Below are positions 25,452-34,198 of a DNA stretch of 64,000 nt, piece after piece; within the stretch, counting starts at the first letter, position 1; each line of letters begins with the position of its first letter. Below the pieces are notes generated by a model, which was not told the origin of the DNA, made no database searches, and was given only the letters and a program-made list of their open reading frames with translations. Both the position numbers and the translations under genes were made by a program. Source of the DNA: Sediminimonas sp. (GTDB taxonomy: Bacteria; Pseudomonadota; Alphaproteobacteria; Rhodobacterales; Rhodobacteraceae); NCBI RefSeq assembly GCF_024637375.1, contig NZ_JAGXFK010000074.1, positions 1 through 64,000 of the forward strand, written 5' to 3'.

Positions 25452-25658
25452 TCAGGCCAGGGCGATGTTCGTCGCGCTCTCGCGGCCGTCGCGGCCGGCT
25501 TCGACGTCGAAGGTGACCTTCTGATCGTCGGACAGGCCGGTCAGCCCGGCACGCTCGACAGCGGAGATGTGGACGAAAACGTCCTTGCCGCCGGTCTCAG
25601 GTGCGATGAAGCCGAAGCCTTTGGTGGTGTTGAACCATTTCACGGTGCCATTGGACAT
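25452..25658 (-). CDS. cspA: Cold-shock domain protein
   Basis: 68-residue single cold-shock domain that binds single-stranded RNA/DNA and prevents mRNA secondary structure. The RNP1 motif KGFGFI and RNP2 motif VFVHI are intact, and the start MSNGTVKWFNTTKGFGFI is the common alphaproteobacterial form. AAGGAAG lies 8 bases upstream of the ATG. It has its own terminator. As in other csp genes, the upstream transcribed region could be long and regulatory; about 200 bp upstream contain no other supported gene. Paralogue naming (cspA or another csp) is uncertain. Confidence 0.95.
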   Translation of the reverse strand: MSNGTVKWFNTTKGFGFIAPETGGKDVFVHISAVERAGLTGLSDDQKVTFDVEAGRDGRESATNIALA

Positions 25659-26017
25659 GTGAAGTCTTCCTTATGATGTATGCTGCCCGCGTTGGTGCGG
25701 CAGCCCGGCGTAGTCAGTCTGAGTCGAAGAACTGAGTGCCGGTTAAGGAAGTCAGGGTCGAGGTAGAATAACGTTGCATGGGCCGTATGACGGTTTTGAA
25801 GGCGGATAGCAAGGGGTAATCGTAGCCCGCGCGGCATCAGCCATCTTGCAATCACCCGATACGCGACACTTGCAGCCTAGTCACCCTTAGGCGCTTCGGT
25901 GCCCTTGGGGGCCGTCTGCGGGAGCTTCTTTTGCTCCTCTTTCTCGGCGGCGATTGCGCCAATCCTGGAAAATCGCGCTTCGCGCTCAATATACCTGCCC
26001 CCTACGATTGCTCCGGC
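25659..26017. other. Non-coding stretch upstream of the cold-shock gene
   Basis: About 360 bp without a supported gene. It contains the csp leader (minus strand). A minus-strand frame ending at 25877 encodes a lysine/glutamate-rich end (EKEEQKKLPQTAPKG) but its N-terminal half is translated repeat DNA, so it is at most a gene remnant. A degenerate repeat end is visible near 25996-26017. Confidence 0.5.
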
Positions 26018-26110
26018 GCCGCCGGGCGGAACGGCCCGAGATGTAGGGTGGGCAATTTTGCCCACCGTGGCGCGGGAGGTGGAATTGGTGGGCAGGACTG
26101 CCCACCCTAC
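26018..26110. repeat. GTAGGGTGGGC-type repeat, copy 2
   Basis: 93-bp unit. Its last 68 bp (26043-26110) are bounded by a perfect 12-bp inverted repeat GTAGGGTGGGCA/TGCCCACCCTAC and contain two inner palindromes. This resembles a small non-autonomous element or compound REP. Confidence 0.85.
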
Positions 26111-26122
26111 GATTGCCCCTGC

Positions 26123-26216
26123 GCCGCCGGGCGGAACGGCCCGAGATGTAGGGTGGGCAATTATTGCCCACCATGGCGCGGGGGGTGGAATTGGTGGGCA
26201 GGACTGCCCACCCTAC
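26123..26216. repeat. GTAGGGTGGGC-type repeat, copy 3
   Basis: 94-bp near-identical tandem neighbour of copy 2, 12 bp away, with the same outer inverted repeat. Differences are a few substitutions in the centre. From 26217 to 26451 I see only GC-rich spacer before the end of ettA. Confidence 0.85.
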
Positions 26217-26451
26217 GCTTGCTGCTGCATCTCCTGCGCCGAGTGTGATGCGATACACGCGCGGAATCAAGGCCGCAGGCCGCCGCGCGATCGCCGACGC
26301 GCCCCCACGCGGCGGCGATTTGGTGAGGCTGGGCGCGCGGCATCGAGGTTACGCAGACGTGGCAACATAAAGTGCCCCGCTCAACGGTTGGATCGCCCCC
26401 GCGCGCGTCGGCAATCGCGCGACTTTGGCGGATTGCAGTTCGGCATTTCAT

Positions 26452-28107
26452 TCACCTCGTGAACTTCTTAAACTTCACCCGCTTGGGCTCCACCGCGTCG
26501 GCGCCGAGGCGGCGTTTCTTGTCTTCTTCGTAGGCCTCGAAGTTGCCTTCGAACCATTCGACGTGGGCCTCGCCCTCGAAGGCCAGGATATGCGTGCACA
26601 GCCGGTCGAGGAAGAACCGGTCGTGGCTGATGACCACGGCGCAGCCGGCGAAGTCTTCGAGCGCGTCTTCGAGCGCGCGCAGGGTTTCCACGTCCAGATC
26701 GTTGGTCGGCTCGTCCAGGAGCAGCACGTTGCCGCCCGAGCGCAAGAGCCGCGCCATGTGGACGCGGTTACGCTCGCCCCCCGAAAGCAGCCCGACCTTT
26801 TTCTGCTGGTCGCCGCCCTTGAAGTTGAAGGCCGAGCAATAGGCGCGGGCGTTGACCTCGGCATCGCCCAGCTTGATGATGTCGAGCCCGTCGGCGATGG
26901 CCTCCCAGACGTTGTCGTCGGGGTTGAGTTCATCGCGGTTCTGATCGACATAGGACAGCTGCACCGTGTCGCCATATTCGATGGTGCCTTCGTCGGGCTC
27001 TTCCTGCCCGGTGAGCATGCGAAACAGCGTCGTCTTGCCGGCGCCGTTGGGGCCGATCACGCCGACGATGCCGCCGGGCGGCAGCGAGAATGTCAAATCC
27101 TCGATCAGCAGCTTGTCGCCCTTGGCCTTTTTCAGGCCGTTCACCTCGATCACCTTATTGCCCAGGCGCGGGCCGTTGGGGATGATGATCTGCGCGCGGC
27201 CCACCTTTTCGCGTTCCGACTGGCCCGCCATCTCGTTGTAGCTGTTGATGCGCGCCTTCGACTTGGCCTGCCGCGCCTTGGGGCTGGCGCGCATCCATTC
27301 CAGTTCGCGTTGCAGGGTCTTCTGCTTGGACTTGTCCTCGCGCGCCTCCTGCTCCAGGCGCTTGGCCTTCTGTTCCAGCCAGCTTGAATAATTGCCCTCG
27401 TGGGGGATGCCGCGACCGCGGTCGAGCTCGAGTATCCAGCCGGTGATACTGTCGAGGAAATAGCGGTCGTGGGTGACGATCAGGATGGTGCCCTTGTACT
27501 CGACCAGGTGCTGTTGCAGCCAGGCGATGGTTTCCGCGTCGAGGTGGTTGGTGGGCTCGTCCAGCAGCAGCATGTCGGGCGCTTCCAGCAGCAGCTTGCA
27601 CAGCGCCACGCGGCGCTTTTCGCCGCCCGACAGGGTGGTCACGTCGGCGTCGTCGGGGGGGCAGCGCAGCGCCTCCATGCTGACATCGACCTGCGCGTCG
27701 AGATCCCACAGGTTGTCGCTGTCGATCTCGTCCTGAAGCGCGGCCATCTCGTCGGCGGTCTCATCCGAGTAGTTCATCGCCAGTTCGTTGAAGCGCTCCA
27801 GCTTGGCCTGTTTCTCGGCCACGCCCAGCATCACGTTGCCGCGCACGTCGAGCGACGGGTCGAGCTCGGGCTCCTGCGGCAGGTAGCCCACGCGCGCGCC
27901 CTTGGCCGCCCATGCCTCGCCGGTGAAATCGGTGTCCTGGCCGGCCATGATGCGCAGCAGCGTGGACTTGCCCGAGCCGTTGACGCCGACGACGCCGATC
28001 TTGACGCCGGGCAGGAAGTTGAGGTGGATGTCCTCGAAGCACTTCTTGCCGCCGGGGTAGGTCTTGGACACTCCGGACATGTGATAGACGTATTGATAAG
28101 AGGCCAT
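26452..28107 (-). CDS. ettA: Energy-dependent translational throttle protein EttA (ABC-F)
   Basis: ABC-F ATPase that binds the ribosomal E site and gates the first peptide bond according to ATP/ADP ratio. 551 residues, close to E. coli EttA. Two nucleotide-binding domains: Walker A GVNGSGKST and GPNGAGKTT; signatures LSGGEKRRVAL and LSGGERNRVHM; Walker B regions LLLDEPTNHLDAET and LLLDEPTNDLDVET. The arm insertion (EKQAKLERFNELAMNYS) and the interdomain linker rich in lysine/arginine are present. The start MASYQYVYHMSGVSK at 28107 is preceded by GGGGAG 5 bases upstream; a frame to 28224 is an extension without support. Confidence 0.95.
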   Translation of the reverse strand: MASYQYVYHMSGVSKTYPGGKKCFEDIHLNFLPGVKIGVVGVNGSGKSTLLRIMAGQDTDFTGEAWAAKGARVGYLPQEPELDPSLDVRGNVMLGVAEKQAKLERFNELAMNYSDETADEMAALQDEIDSDNLWDLDAQVDVSMEALRCPPDDADVTTLSGGEKRRVALCKLLLEAPDMLLLDEPTNHLDAETIAWLQQHLVEYKGTILIVTHDRYFLDSITGWILELDRGRGIPHEGNYSSWLEQKAKRLEQEAREDKSKQKTLQRELEWMRASPKARQAKSKARINSYNEMAGQSEREKVGRAQIIIPNGPRLGNKVIEVNGLKKAKGDKLLIEDLTFSLPPGGIVGVIGPNGAGKTTLFRMLTGQEEPDEGTIEYGDTVQLSYVDQNRDELNPDDNVWEAIADGLDIIKLGDAEVNARAYCSAFNFKGGDQQKKVGLLSGGERNRVHMARLLRSGGNVLLLDEPTNDLDVETLRALEDALEDFAGCAVVISHDRFFLDRLCTHILAFEGEAHVEWFEGNFEAYEEDKKRRLGADAVEPKRVKFKKFTR

Positions 28108-28360
28108 TGCGACTCCCCGGCAAACTGCGCGTTTAAGGTCATGGTGGATGCGTTGACCGTGTCTAGTGACATTGCCCGGGCGGGGCAAGAGGGCGGCGCG
28201 TGCGCGGCCGGCCCCCGGCGGCACCCCACCCGGCCGGGCCGGCCGCCGAACGCGCCCCGCGAACGGCGTGGATAACCGCGCGGGCGCATGCTATCGGCTG
28301 GGTCTGTCGCGACGCCGGCAGCGACGGGCGCGCAGACGCGCAAGGATGAAGGGGCGCAGC

Positions 28361-28963
28361 ATGAGGTATCACTTTCCGGTCGCGCGGGCCGGTCAGAGAA
28401 TCGGCATCCTCGGCGGGTCGTTCGACCCGGCCCATGCCGGGCATTCCCATATCACGCGCGAGGCGTTCAAGCTGTTCGGGCTGGACCGCGTGTGGTGGCT
28501 GGTAAGCCCGGGCAACCCGCTCAAGGCCGATGGCCCCGCGCCGATGCCGCAGCGGCTTGCGCGTGCCCGGCAGGTCATGGCGCACCCGCGCGTCACGGTC
28601 ACCGACATCGAACAGCGGCTGGGAACCCGCCACACCGCCCAGACCCTTGCGGCGCTGCAAGGGCTCTATCCCGGGGTGCGCTTTGTCTGGCTGATGGGGG
28701 CGGACAACCTGGGGCAGTTCGACCAATGGCAGAACTGGCACGACATCATGGCGCGGGTTCCCGTCGGGGTTCTGGCACGACCGGGGCAGCGGATATCGGC
28801 GCGGGTGTCGCGGGCGGCGCGAATCTACCGCGCGGCGCGGTTGGGGGCGCGGGCCAGCCACCTGCTGCCCGGGGCCGCGCCACCGGCCTGGTGTTTCGTC
28901 AACGTGCCCATGGTTGATGTATCGTCATCAATGATCCGCTCGCGCGGGGATTGGCGCCGATGA
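28361..28963 (+). CDS. nadD: Nicotinate-nucleotide adenylyltransferase
   Basis: Adenylates nicotinate mononucleotide to deamido-NAD. 200 residues. The nucleotidyltransferase motif [10 protein letters not shown] is at about residues 20-29, [11 protein letters not shown] and [14 protein letters not shown] match NadD substrate-binding regions, and the C-terminal SSSMIRSR is the SSTxIR family motif. ATG at 28361 with GAAGGGG upstream; an in-frame ATG 15 bp earlier is possible. The 253 bp between it and ettA carry both divergent promoters. Confidence 0.95.
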   Translation: MRYHFPVARAGQRIGILGGSFDPAHAGHSHITREAFKLFGLDRVWWLVSPGNPLKADGPAPMPQRLARARQVMAHPRVTVTDIEQRLGTRHTAQTLAALQGLYPGVRFVWLMGADNLGQFDQWQNWHDIMARVPVGVLARPGQRISARVSRAARIYRAARLGARASHLLPGAAPPAWCFVNVPMVDVSSSMIRSRGDWRR

Positions 28964-29056
28964 CCGCTGCCGCCGGCCTTGCAGGCCCCACCGGACGCAT
29001 CCGCCGGCACGCGGGCACCACTTGCGCAACCCCCTGCGGTGCACTAGTTTTTCGCA

Positions 29057-30535
29057 ATGGTTAATAAGTATTCACGGCGCCTCTTTTTGGCCGGTGCGGG
29101 CAGCCTGCTGGCCGGTGCGGCGTCGGCGGCGATAAGCACATCGCTGCGGCCACGGTTGCGTCCCAGCCATGTGGCGCCGGGCGTCCCGGCGGAGGCCGAG
29201 TCGCTGATCGCGCAGGCGCTGCCCGATGGCGTTGTCTCCTACGCGGTGGCGGATGCGCGTACCGGGGAGATGCTGGAGGATCGCCACGCCGCGCGCGGCC
29301 TGCCGCCGGCCAGCGTGGCAAAGACGATCACGGCGCTCTATGCGCTTGATACCCTGGGAGAAAAGCATCGCTTTGCCACCCGGCTGCTGGCCCGGGGCAC
29401 GCTGCGCGACGGGGTGCTGGAGGGCGACCTGGTGCTTTCCGGGGGTGGCGACCCGACGCTGGACACCCGCGGGCTGGCGGCGTTGGCCGCCGATCTCAAG
29501 GCATCCGGCCTGCGCGAGGTGCGCGGGCGGTTCGTGGTCTGGACGGGGGCGCTGCCCTATACCCGGCAGATCGACGCGGCGCAGCCCGCGCATGTCAGCT
29601 ACAACCCCGCGATCTGTGGCTTGGCGCTGAATTTCAACCGCATACGATTTGGGTGGACGCGCGCCGGCAAGGACTACGGCGTCACCCTGGACGCCCGCGC
29701 AGGGCGCTATCGTCCCGCGGTGGAAATGGCGCGGATAACGGTCGTGGACCGCGGCATGCCGGTCTATACCTACAGCGAAAAGGCTGGCGTGGATCACTGG
29801 ACGGTGGCGCGCGGCGCGCTTGGCAACGGCGGCGCGCGGTGGCTGCCGGTGCGGCGGCCCGACCTGTACGCAGCGGACGTGTTCCGCACCCTGACGCGAG
29901 CGCATGGCATCGAGCTGCCGCGCGAGGAAATCGCCGAAACCGCCCCCGGGGGCCGCGAGATCGCCGTGCATCACAGCGATGACCTGACCACGATATTGCG
30001 CGCAATGCTGAAGTATTCCAATAACTTGACGGCAGAAATGATCGGCATGAGCGCGAGCAGCGCACGCACCGGACAGCCCGTGGGCCTGCGTGCTTCGGCA
30101 GAGCTGATGAGCCGATGGACCGAGGTCGAGATGGGCATGGCGGATGTCGCGCTGGTGGACCATTCCGGGCTGAGCGACGGATCGCGGCTGCAGGCGGCCG
30201 ACATGGTGCGCGCGCTGGTGTCGGCCCCCGCGCGGCAGGCGCTGGAACCGCTGCTGAAAACCATCCAGGTACAGCTTTCCGACGCCGGGAACGCCAACGA
30301 CATCACCGTGCGCGCCAAGACCGGAACGTTGAATTTCGTAAGCGGGCTGGCCGGTTACATCGAAGGCGATGGCGGGCGCGACCTGGCTTTCGCGGTCTTT
30401 TCCGCGGACCTTTCAAGGCGCGCCGAGATCCCCCGCGCGCAGCGCGAGCGCCCCAGCGGCGCACGGCCCTGGAGCCGCCGCGCGCGGCGTCTGCAACGTG
30501 AGCTGATCACCCGGTGGGAGCAGCTATACGCCTGA
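29057..30535 (+). CDS. dacB: D-alanyl-D-alanine carboxypeptidase/endopeptidase (PBP4 family)
   Basis: Periplasmic class C penicillin-binding protein (peptidase S13), 492 residues. The N-terminus carries SRRLFLAGAG, a twin-arginine-like export signal followed by AGAASAA. Active-site motifs: SVAK (serine nucleophile, about residue 86), SNN in KYSNNLTAEM, and KTGTLN. The roughly 150 residues between SVAK and SNN hold the family insertion domain. It trims or hydrolyses peptidoglycan cross-links. It stands 93 bp after nadD. The C-terminal 30 residues are arginine-rich, which is unusual but not disruptive. Confidence 0.93.
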   Translation: MVNKYSRRLFLAGAGSLLAGAASAAISTSLRPRLRPSHVAPGVPAEAESLIAQALPDGVVSYAVADARTGEMLEDRHAARGLPPASVAKTITALYALDTLGEKHRFATRLLARGTLRDGVLEGDLVLSGGGDPTLDTRGLAALAADLKASGLREVRGRFVVWTGALPYTRQIDAAQPAHVSYNPAICGLALNFNRIRFGWTRAGKDYGVTLDARAGRYRPAVEMARITVVDRGMPVYTYSEKAGVDHWTVARGALGNGGARWLPVRRPDLYAADVFRTLTRAHGIELPREEIAETAPGGREIAVHHSDDLTTILRAMLKYSNNLTAEMIGMSASSARTGQPVGLRASAELMSRWTEVEMGMADVALVDHSGLSDGSRLQAADMVRALVSAPARQALEPLLKTIQVQLSDAGNANDITVRAKTGTLNFVSGLAGYIEGDGGRDLAFAVFSADLSRRAEIPRAQRERPSGARPWSRRARRLQRELITRWEQLYA

Positions 30536-30761
30536 CGGCAGTCCCGTCTTGTACCGCCAGCCCGGGCGTTTCGTACCGCCGGGATGTGCCGATCCGCGCC
30601 TTTTTCGAACGGCGACGGTGGCCGCGCATCGCGCATGGCACATGCTTTCAGCATGGCCCCGCCCCCGCCGCCGCCCGCTTGACGGAGGTAGGTGGCGCGG
30701 GTACCGCTGCGCCTGATCCCTGCCCCGCCGCGCCCTTTGCCCCGAACGGAGCCCGCCCGCC

Positions 30762-31484
30762 ATGAGCCGCCTTTTCGAGGAACTGGATTACTGCCCGACG
30801 CCGATCGGCACGCTGAGCCTGCGGCGGCGCCGCGATGCCAAGCTGGGCGTCGACGTGTTCGAGATCAAGCTCGGCGACGAGTTCCTGATGACCAGCCTGT
30901 TCACCGCCTCCGAGGTGGCGCTGGCGCGGCTGGGGTTGGAAGCCTGCGAGGCGCAGGCGCCCGAGGTGGTGGTCGGCGGGCTGGGGCTGGGCTATACCGC
31001 GCAGGCGGTGCTGGAACGGCCCGGGGTCGCGGAGTTGCGGGTGATCGAGTACCTCGCCCCGGTGATCGAGTGGCACGAGGCGGGGCTGCTGCCGATGGGC
31101 ACAGCGCTGGCCGACGATCCGCGCTGCCGGCTGGTGGAGGGCGATTTCTTTGCCATGGCGCGCGGGTCCGAGGGCTTTGACGCAGCACACCGGGGGCGGC
31201 GTTTCGACGCCATCCTCGCCGATATCGACCACGCCCCCGATCACCTGCTGGACGCGCACAGCGACAGCTTCTACCAGCCCGAGGGCCTGCGCGCGCTGGC
31301 GCGGCACCTGAAACCGGGCGGCATCTTCGGGCTGTGGTCGGACAAGGTGACGGATCAGCGGTTCGTCGACCGGCTGGAGGCGGTCTATGCCACTGCCTGG
31401 GCCGCGCCGGTGACCTTCGACAACCCGCTGACGGGGCGGCCGTTCACGCAGACGGTGTACCTGGCGCGAACGGCGCGGGCATGA
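30762..31484 (+). CDS. Spermidine synthase-like methyltransferase-fold protein
   Basis: 240 residues with a Rossmann methyltransferase/spermidine synthase fold: motif I VVVGGLGLGYTAQAVL, acidic loop VIEYLAPVIEWHE, and AILADIDHAPDHLLD followed by LKPGGIFGLWSDK. Length and the DIDH motif fit the spermidine synthase-like proteins of Rhodobacterales, not a proven polyamine enzyme; the product is uncertain. First of three genes joined by ATGA overlaps (31481 and 32155), all with SAM-methyltransferase folds. Confidence 0.8.
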   Translation: MSRLFEELDYCPTPIGTLSLRRRRDAKLGVDVFEIKLGDEFLMTSLFTASEVALARLGLEACEAQAPEVVVGGLGLGYTAQAVLERPGVAELRVIEYLAPVIEWHEAGLLPMGTALADDPRCRLVEGDFFAMARGSEGFDAAHRGRRFDAILADIDHAPDHLLDAHSDSFYQPEGLRALARHLKPGGIFGLWSDKVTDQRFVDRLEAVYATAWAAPVTFDNPLTGRPFTQTVYLARTARA

Positions 31485-32158
31485 GCGGCGCGGCCGCCCC
31501 GCATACCGGCACCGCCCCGCCCTGCCCGCTGTGCCGCGCCGGGGCCACGGTGCCGTTCGCGGTGATCGACGCGCGCGCCTACCGCCGCTGCCCGGCCTGC
31601 GGGGTGCGGTTTCTCGACCCCGCGCACCACCCGGCGCGCGCGGATGAGCACGCGCATTACCTGCATCACGAAAACGATGTCGACGACCCGCGCTACCGGC
31701 GTTTCCTGTCGAAGCTGGCCGATCCGCTGCTGGCGCGACTGGCGGGGCCGGCGGCGGGGCTGGATTACGGCTGCGGCCCCGGCCCGGCGCTGGCGGCAAT
31801 GCTGCGCGAGGCGGGCCACGAGGTGGCGCTATACGATCCGTTCTTCGCCCCCGACCCGGCGCCGCTGGAGGCGTGCTACGATTTCGTCACCTGCACCGAG
31901 ACGGCCGAGCATTTCCACCACCCGGCGGCCGAGTTCGACCGCCTGCGGGCGCTGGTGCGCCCGGGCGGCTGGCTGGCGGTGATGAGCTGTTTCCAGACCG
32001 ACGACGCGCGCTTTGCGAGCTGGCACTACCGCATGGACCCGACACATGTGATCTTTTACCGCGAAGAGACGTTCCACCACCTGGCGCGGCTGTGGGGCTG
32101 GCGCTGCGAGGTGCCGGCCAAGGACGTGGCGCTGTTGCAGCGCCCGGCGCCGGCATGA
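31481..32158 (+). CDS. Class I methyltransferase with N-terminal zinc-ribbon
   Basis: 225 residues. The N-terminus has two CPxC pairs (CPLC about residue 15, CPAC about residue 37), a small zinc-ribbon as in Methyltransf_13/23 proteins. The methyltransferase core follows: LDYGCGPGPALAAMLREAG (motif I), CTETAEHFHHP, and LVRPGGWLAVMS. Its start overlaps the stop of the spermidine synthase-like gene by four bases and its end overlaps the Hen1-like gene. Substrate unknown; zinc-ribbon methyltransferases of this type often modify sugars or lipids, though that is general family knowledge. Confidence 0.83.
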   Translation: MSGAAAPHTGTAPPCPLCRAGATVPFAVIDARAYRRCPACGVRFLDPAHHPARADEHAHYLHHENDVDDPRYRRFLSKLADPLLARLAGPAAGLDYGCGPGPALAAMLREAGHEVALYDPFFAPDPAPLEACYDFVTCTETAEHFHHPAAEFDRLRALVRPGGWLAVMSCFQTDDARFASWHYRMDPTHVIFYREETFHHLARLWGWRCEVPAKDVALLQRPAPA

Positions 32159-32751
32159 CCGGGCAGTTGCACGAGGAACGCATGGCGGCGGTGATGGCGG
32201 CGGTGCGCGCGGGCGCCCCGGCGCGGGTGCTGGACCTGGGTTGCGGCGACGGCGACATGTTGGTGCGGCTGGCCGCCGAGCCGTGCATCGCGGCGCTGGT
32301 GGGGCTCGACATCGACGAGGGCGCGCTAGCCCGCGCGCGGGCACGGCTGGCGCGCGTGGCGGCGACGGCGGGGCGGGTCGATCTGCGCCTCGGCTCGATG
32401 CTGGCGCCGCCCGACGACCTGGTCGGATGGGATTGCGCGGTGCTGGTCGAGACGATCGAGCATATCGAGCCCGGCCAGCTATCGCGGCTGGAACAGGCGC
32501 TGTTTTCGCGCCTGCGCCCGGCGCGCGTGGTCCTGACCACCCCCAACGCCGAGTTCAACCGCCTGCTGGGCGTGCCGGCGCGCCGCCGCCGCCACCCCGA
32601 TCACCGGTTCGAGTGGACGCGGGCGCAGTTCCGCACCTGGTGCGCGCGCGCGGTGCGCGGCAGGGGCTTTGATGTCACCATCACCGACATCGCCGGGGCG
32701 CACCCCGACCTGGGCGGCGCCAGCCAGATGGCGGTGTTCACCCGCGCCTGA
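32155..32751 (+). CDS. Hen1-like (RNA 3'-end 2'-O-methyltransferase fold) protein
   Basis: 198 residues. Motif I VLDLGCGDGDML and acidic loop GLDIDEGAL give a SAM fold. The key feature is E99-T-I-E-H103 (ExxEH) followed by H150 in DHRFEWTRAQFRTW: this is the Mg-binding set of Hen1 methyltransferases that 2'-O-methylate RNA 3' ends, and LTTPNAEFN after it is also Hen1-like. Bacterial Hen1 normally partners Pnkp in RNA repair and is about twice this length; no pnkp is nearby and the N-terminal half is absent. Third gene of the methyltransferase operon. The RNA substrate is inference. Confidence 0.75.
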   Translation: MTGQLHEERMAAVMAAVRAGAPARVLDLGCGDGDMLVRLAAEPCIAALVGLDIDEGALARARARLARVAATAGRVDLRLGSMLAPPDDLVGWDCAVLVETIEHIEPGQLSRLEQALFSRLRPARVVLTTPNAEFNRLLGVPARRRRHPDHRFEWTRAQFRTWCARAVRGRGFDVTITDIAGAHPDLGGASQMAVFTRA

Positions 32752-32937
32752 CCGGGACCGGGGGCGCAAGCTGCGGCTTGGGCACTGTTCCCGCGGGTGC
32801 GAAGTGTTATTTTCGCAATTGCAGCAAGGCCGATGCGGCGGGCGGGGCGGCGATTTCCGCCGGTGCCACGTTGTCTTGCGCCGCGCGCGTGCCCACGTTG
32901 CACCCAGCCGCCTTGCCGATCGGGATGCCAGACAGAC

Positions 32938-34143
32938 GTGGAGGGCATCATTACCTATTTCCAGAGCCTCTCCGCCGCCGGGTTTGCAGCGACCGCCATC
33001 AGTTACGGGCCGGGGCGGATGGGGTTTGGCCTATTCGTGCCGGAATTCAGATCGGCGTTCTCGATGTCGACCACGGCGGTCGGCTTCGTCTCGAGCCTTG
33101 GGTTTCTCGGGTTCTTCGCCGGGCTGCTGATCGCGCAGGCCCTGCTGACGCGGCGGGGGCCGAAGGCGCCTGTCCTGTCGGGCATGATCGCGGCCACGGC
33201 CGGCATGGCAATTGTCGCCCTCGCGCCCACCGCAACCATCCTGGCGGTCGGCGTGTTCCTAGCCGCGTCGAGTGCCGGTTTCGCGTGGACGCCGTTCAAC
33301 GACGCGGTTCACCGCAAGGTCTGCGACGTGAACCGGCCGACGGCCCTGTCGCAGATAAGCACCGGCACCAGTATCGGGGTCGTTGGCGCCGGCCTCGCGG
33401 CGCTCGTCATGGTGCTGACAGGCCTGTCCTGGCGAGTTTTCTGGATGGTCTTCGCGGCGGCGGGCGCCGTCGCGCTGATTGCCAACCAGGCCGCCCTGCG
33501 CTAGGTCGAGAAGAACCCCGAGGGCATTCCGCAAAAGGGCTGGCACAACGTTCTGCAGGTCGGGGCGCTGCCCCTTTTCGCCATCGCCTTCGTGTACGGA
33601 ACGACCTCGTCGATCTATATCTCCTTCGCGGCCGACCACATGCTTGACAGCGGCGGCGTGGCCGGGGTGCCCGTCGCGGCCACGCCGGCGGTGGTCTTCG
33701 TCGTGTACGGCGTCTTCGGCCTGGTCGGGCTGCTTGCCGGGCGGGTGCGGGCGATGATCGGTCTGCCACGGCTTTTGCGGCTTCTGATGATGGCCGGCGC
33801 GCTGTCGGTCGCGCTTGTCGCGTTTGCACCGGGAAGCTGGCTGGGTCTGATCCCGTCGGCCGGGCTGCAGGGGGTGCAGGTGATGATGACAAGCGCCGTG
33901 CTGGCGTTCTGGTCGGAACGGCTGTTTCCATTGCTGCCGTCGTTCAGTTTCACGGCGGCCCTTCTGGCCATGGCGGGCGGGAGCATCCTGGGCCCGGCCA
34001 TCGCGGGCGTTGTCGCGGATGCCTACGGGGCCGGGACGATGTTCCTTGGCGCAGCCACGCTTCCGGCGGCGACGGCGTTGCTGCTGCGGGACCGTCACGC
34101 GGTTGAACAGCCCCTGCGCGGCGCGCTGATGGCGCGCCCGTGA
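32938..34143 (+). pseudogene. MFS transporter interrupted by an amber codon
   Basis: A major facilitator protein of about 400 residues is continuous except for an in-frame TAG at 33502-33504. The first half begins near a GTG at 32938 (VEGIITYFQS) and includes YGPGRMGFGLFVPEF and SLGFLGFFAGLL. The second half resumes with VEKNPEGIPQKGWHN in the same frame and ends at 34143, with six further hydrophobic segments. A single C-to-T change from CAG would explain the stop. The start is uncertain (no clear ribosome-binding site). It could be a genuine pseudogene or a sequencing error; no frameshift is needed. Confidence 0.8.
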
Positions 34144-34198
34144 CCGGGGGCAACCCGGGGTGCGCCCATTTGACGGCCAGAGCGCATGCGAAAGCGGT

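Noticed and set aside
25877-26065. 62-codon minus-strand frame near the cold-shock gene
   Set aside because: Its N-terminal half is translated repeat DNA; only the lysine/glutamate-rich end could be a remnant. There is no supported start.
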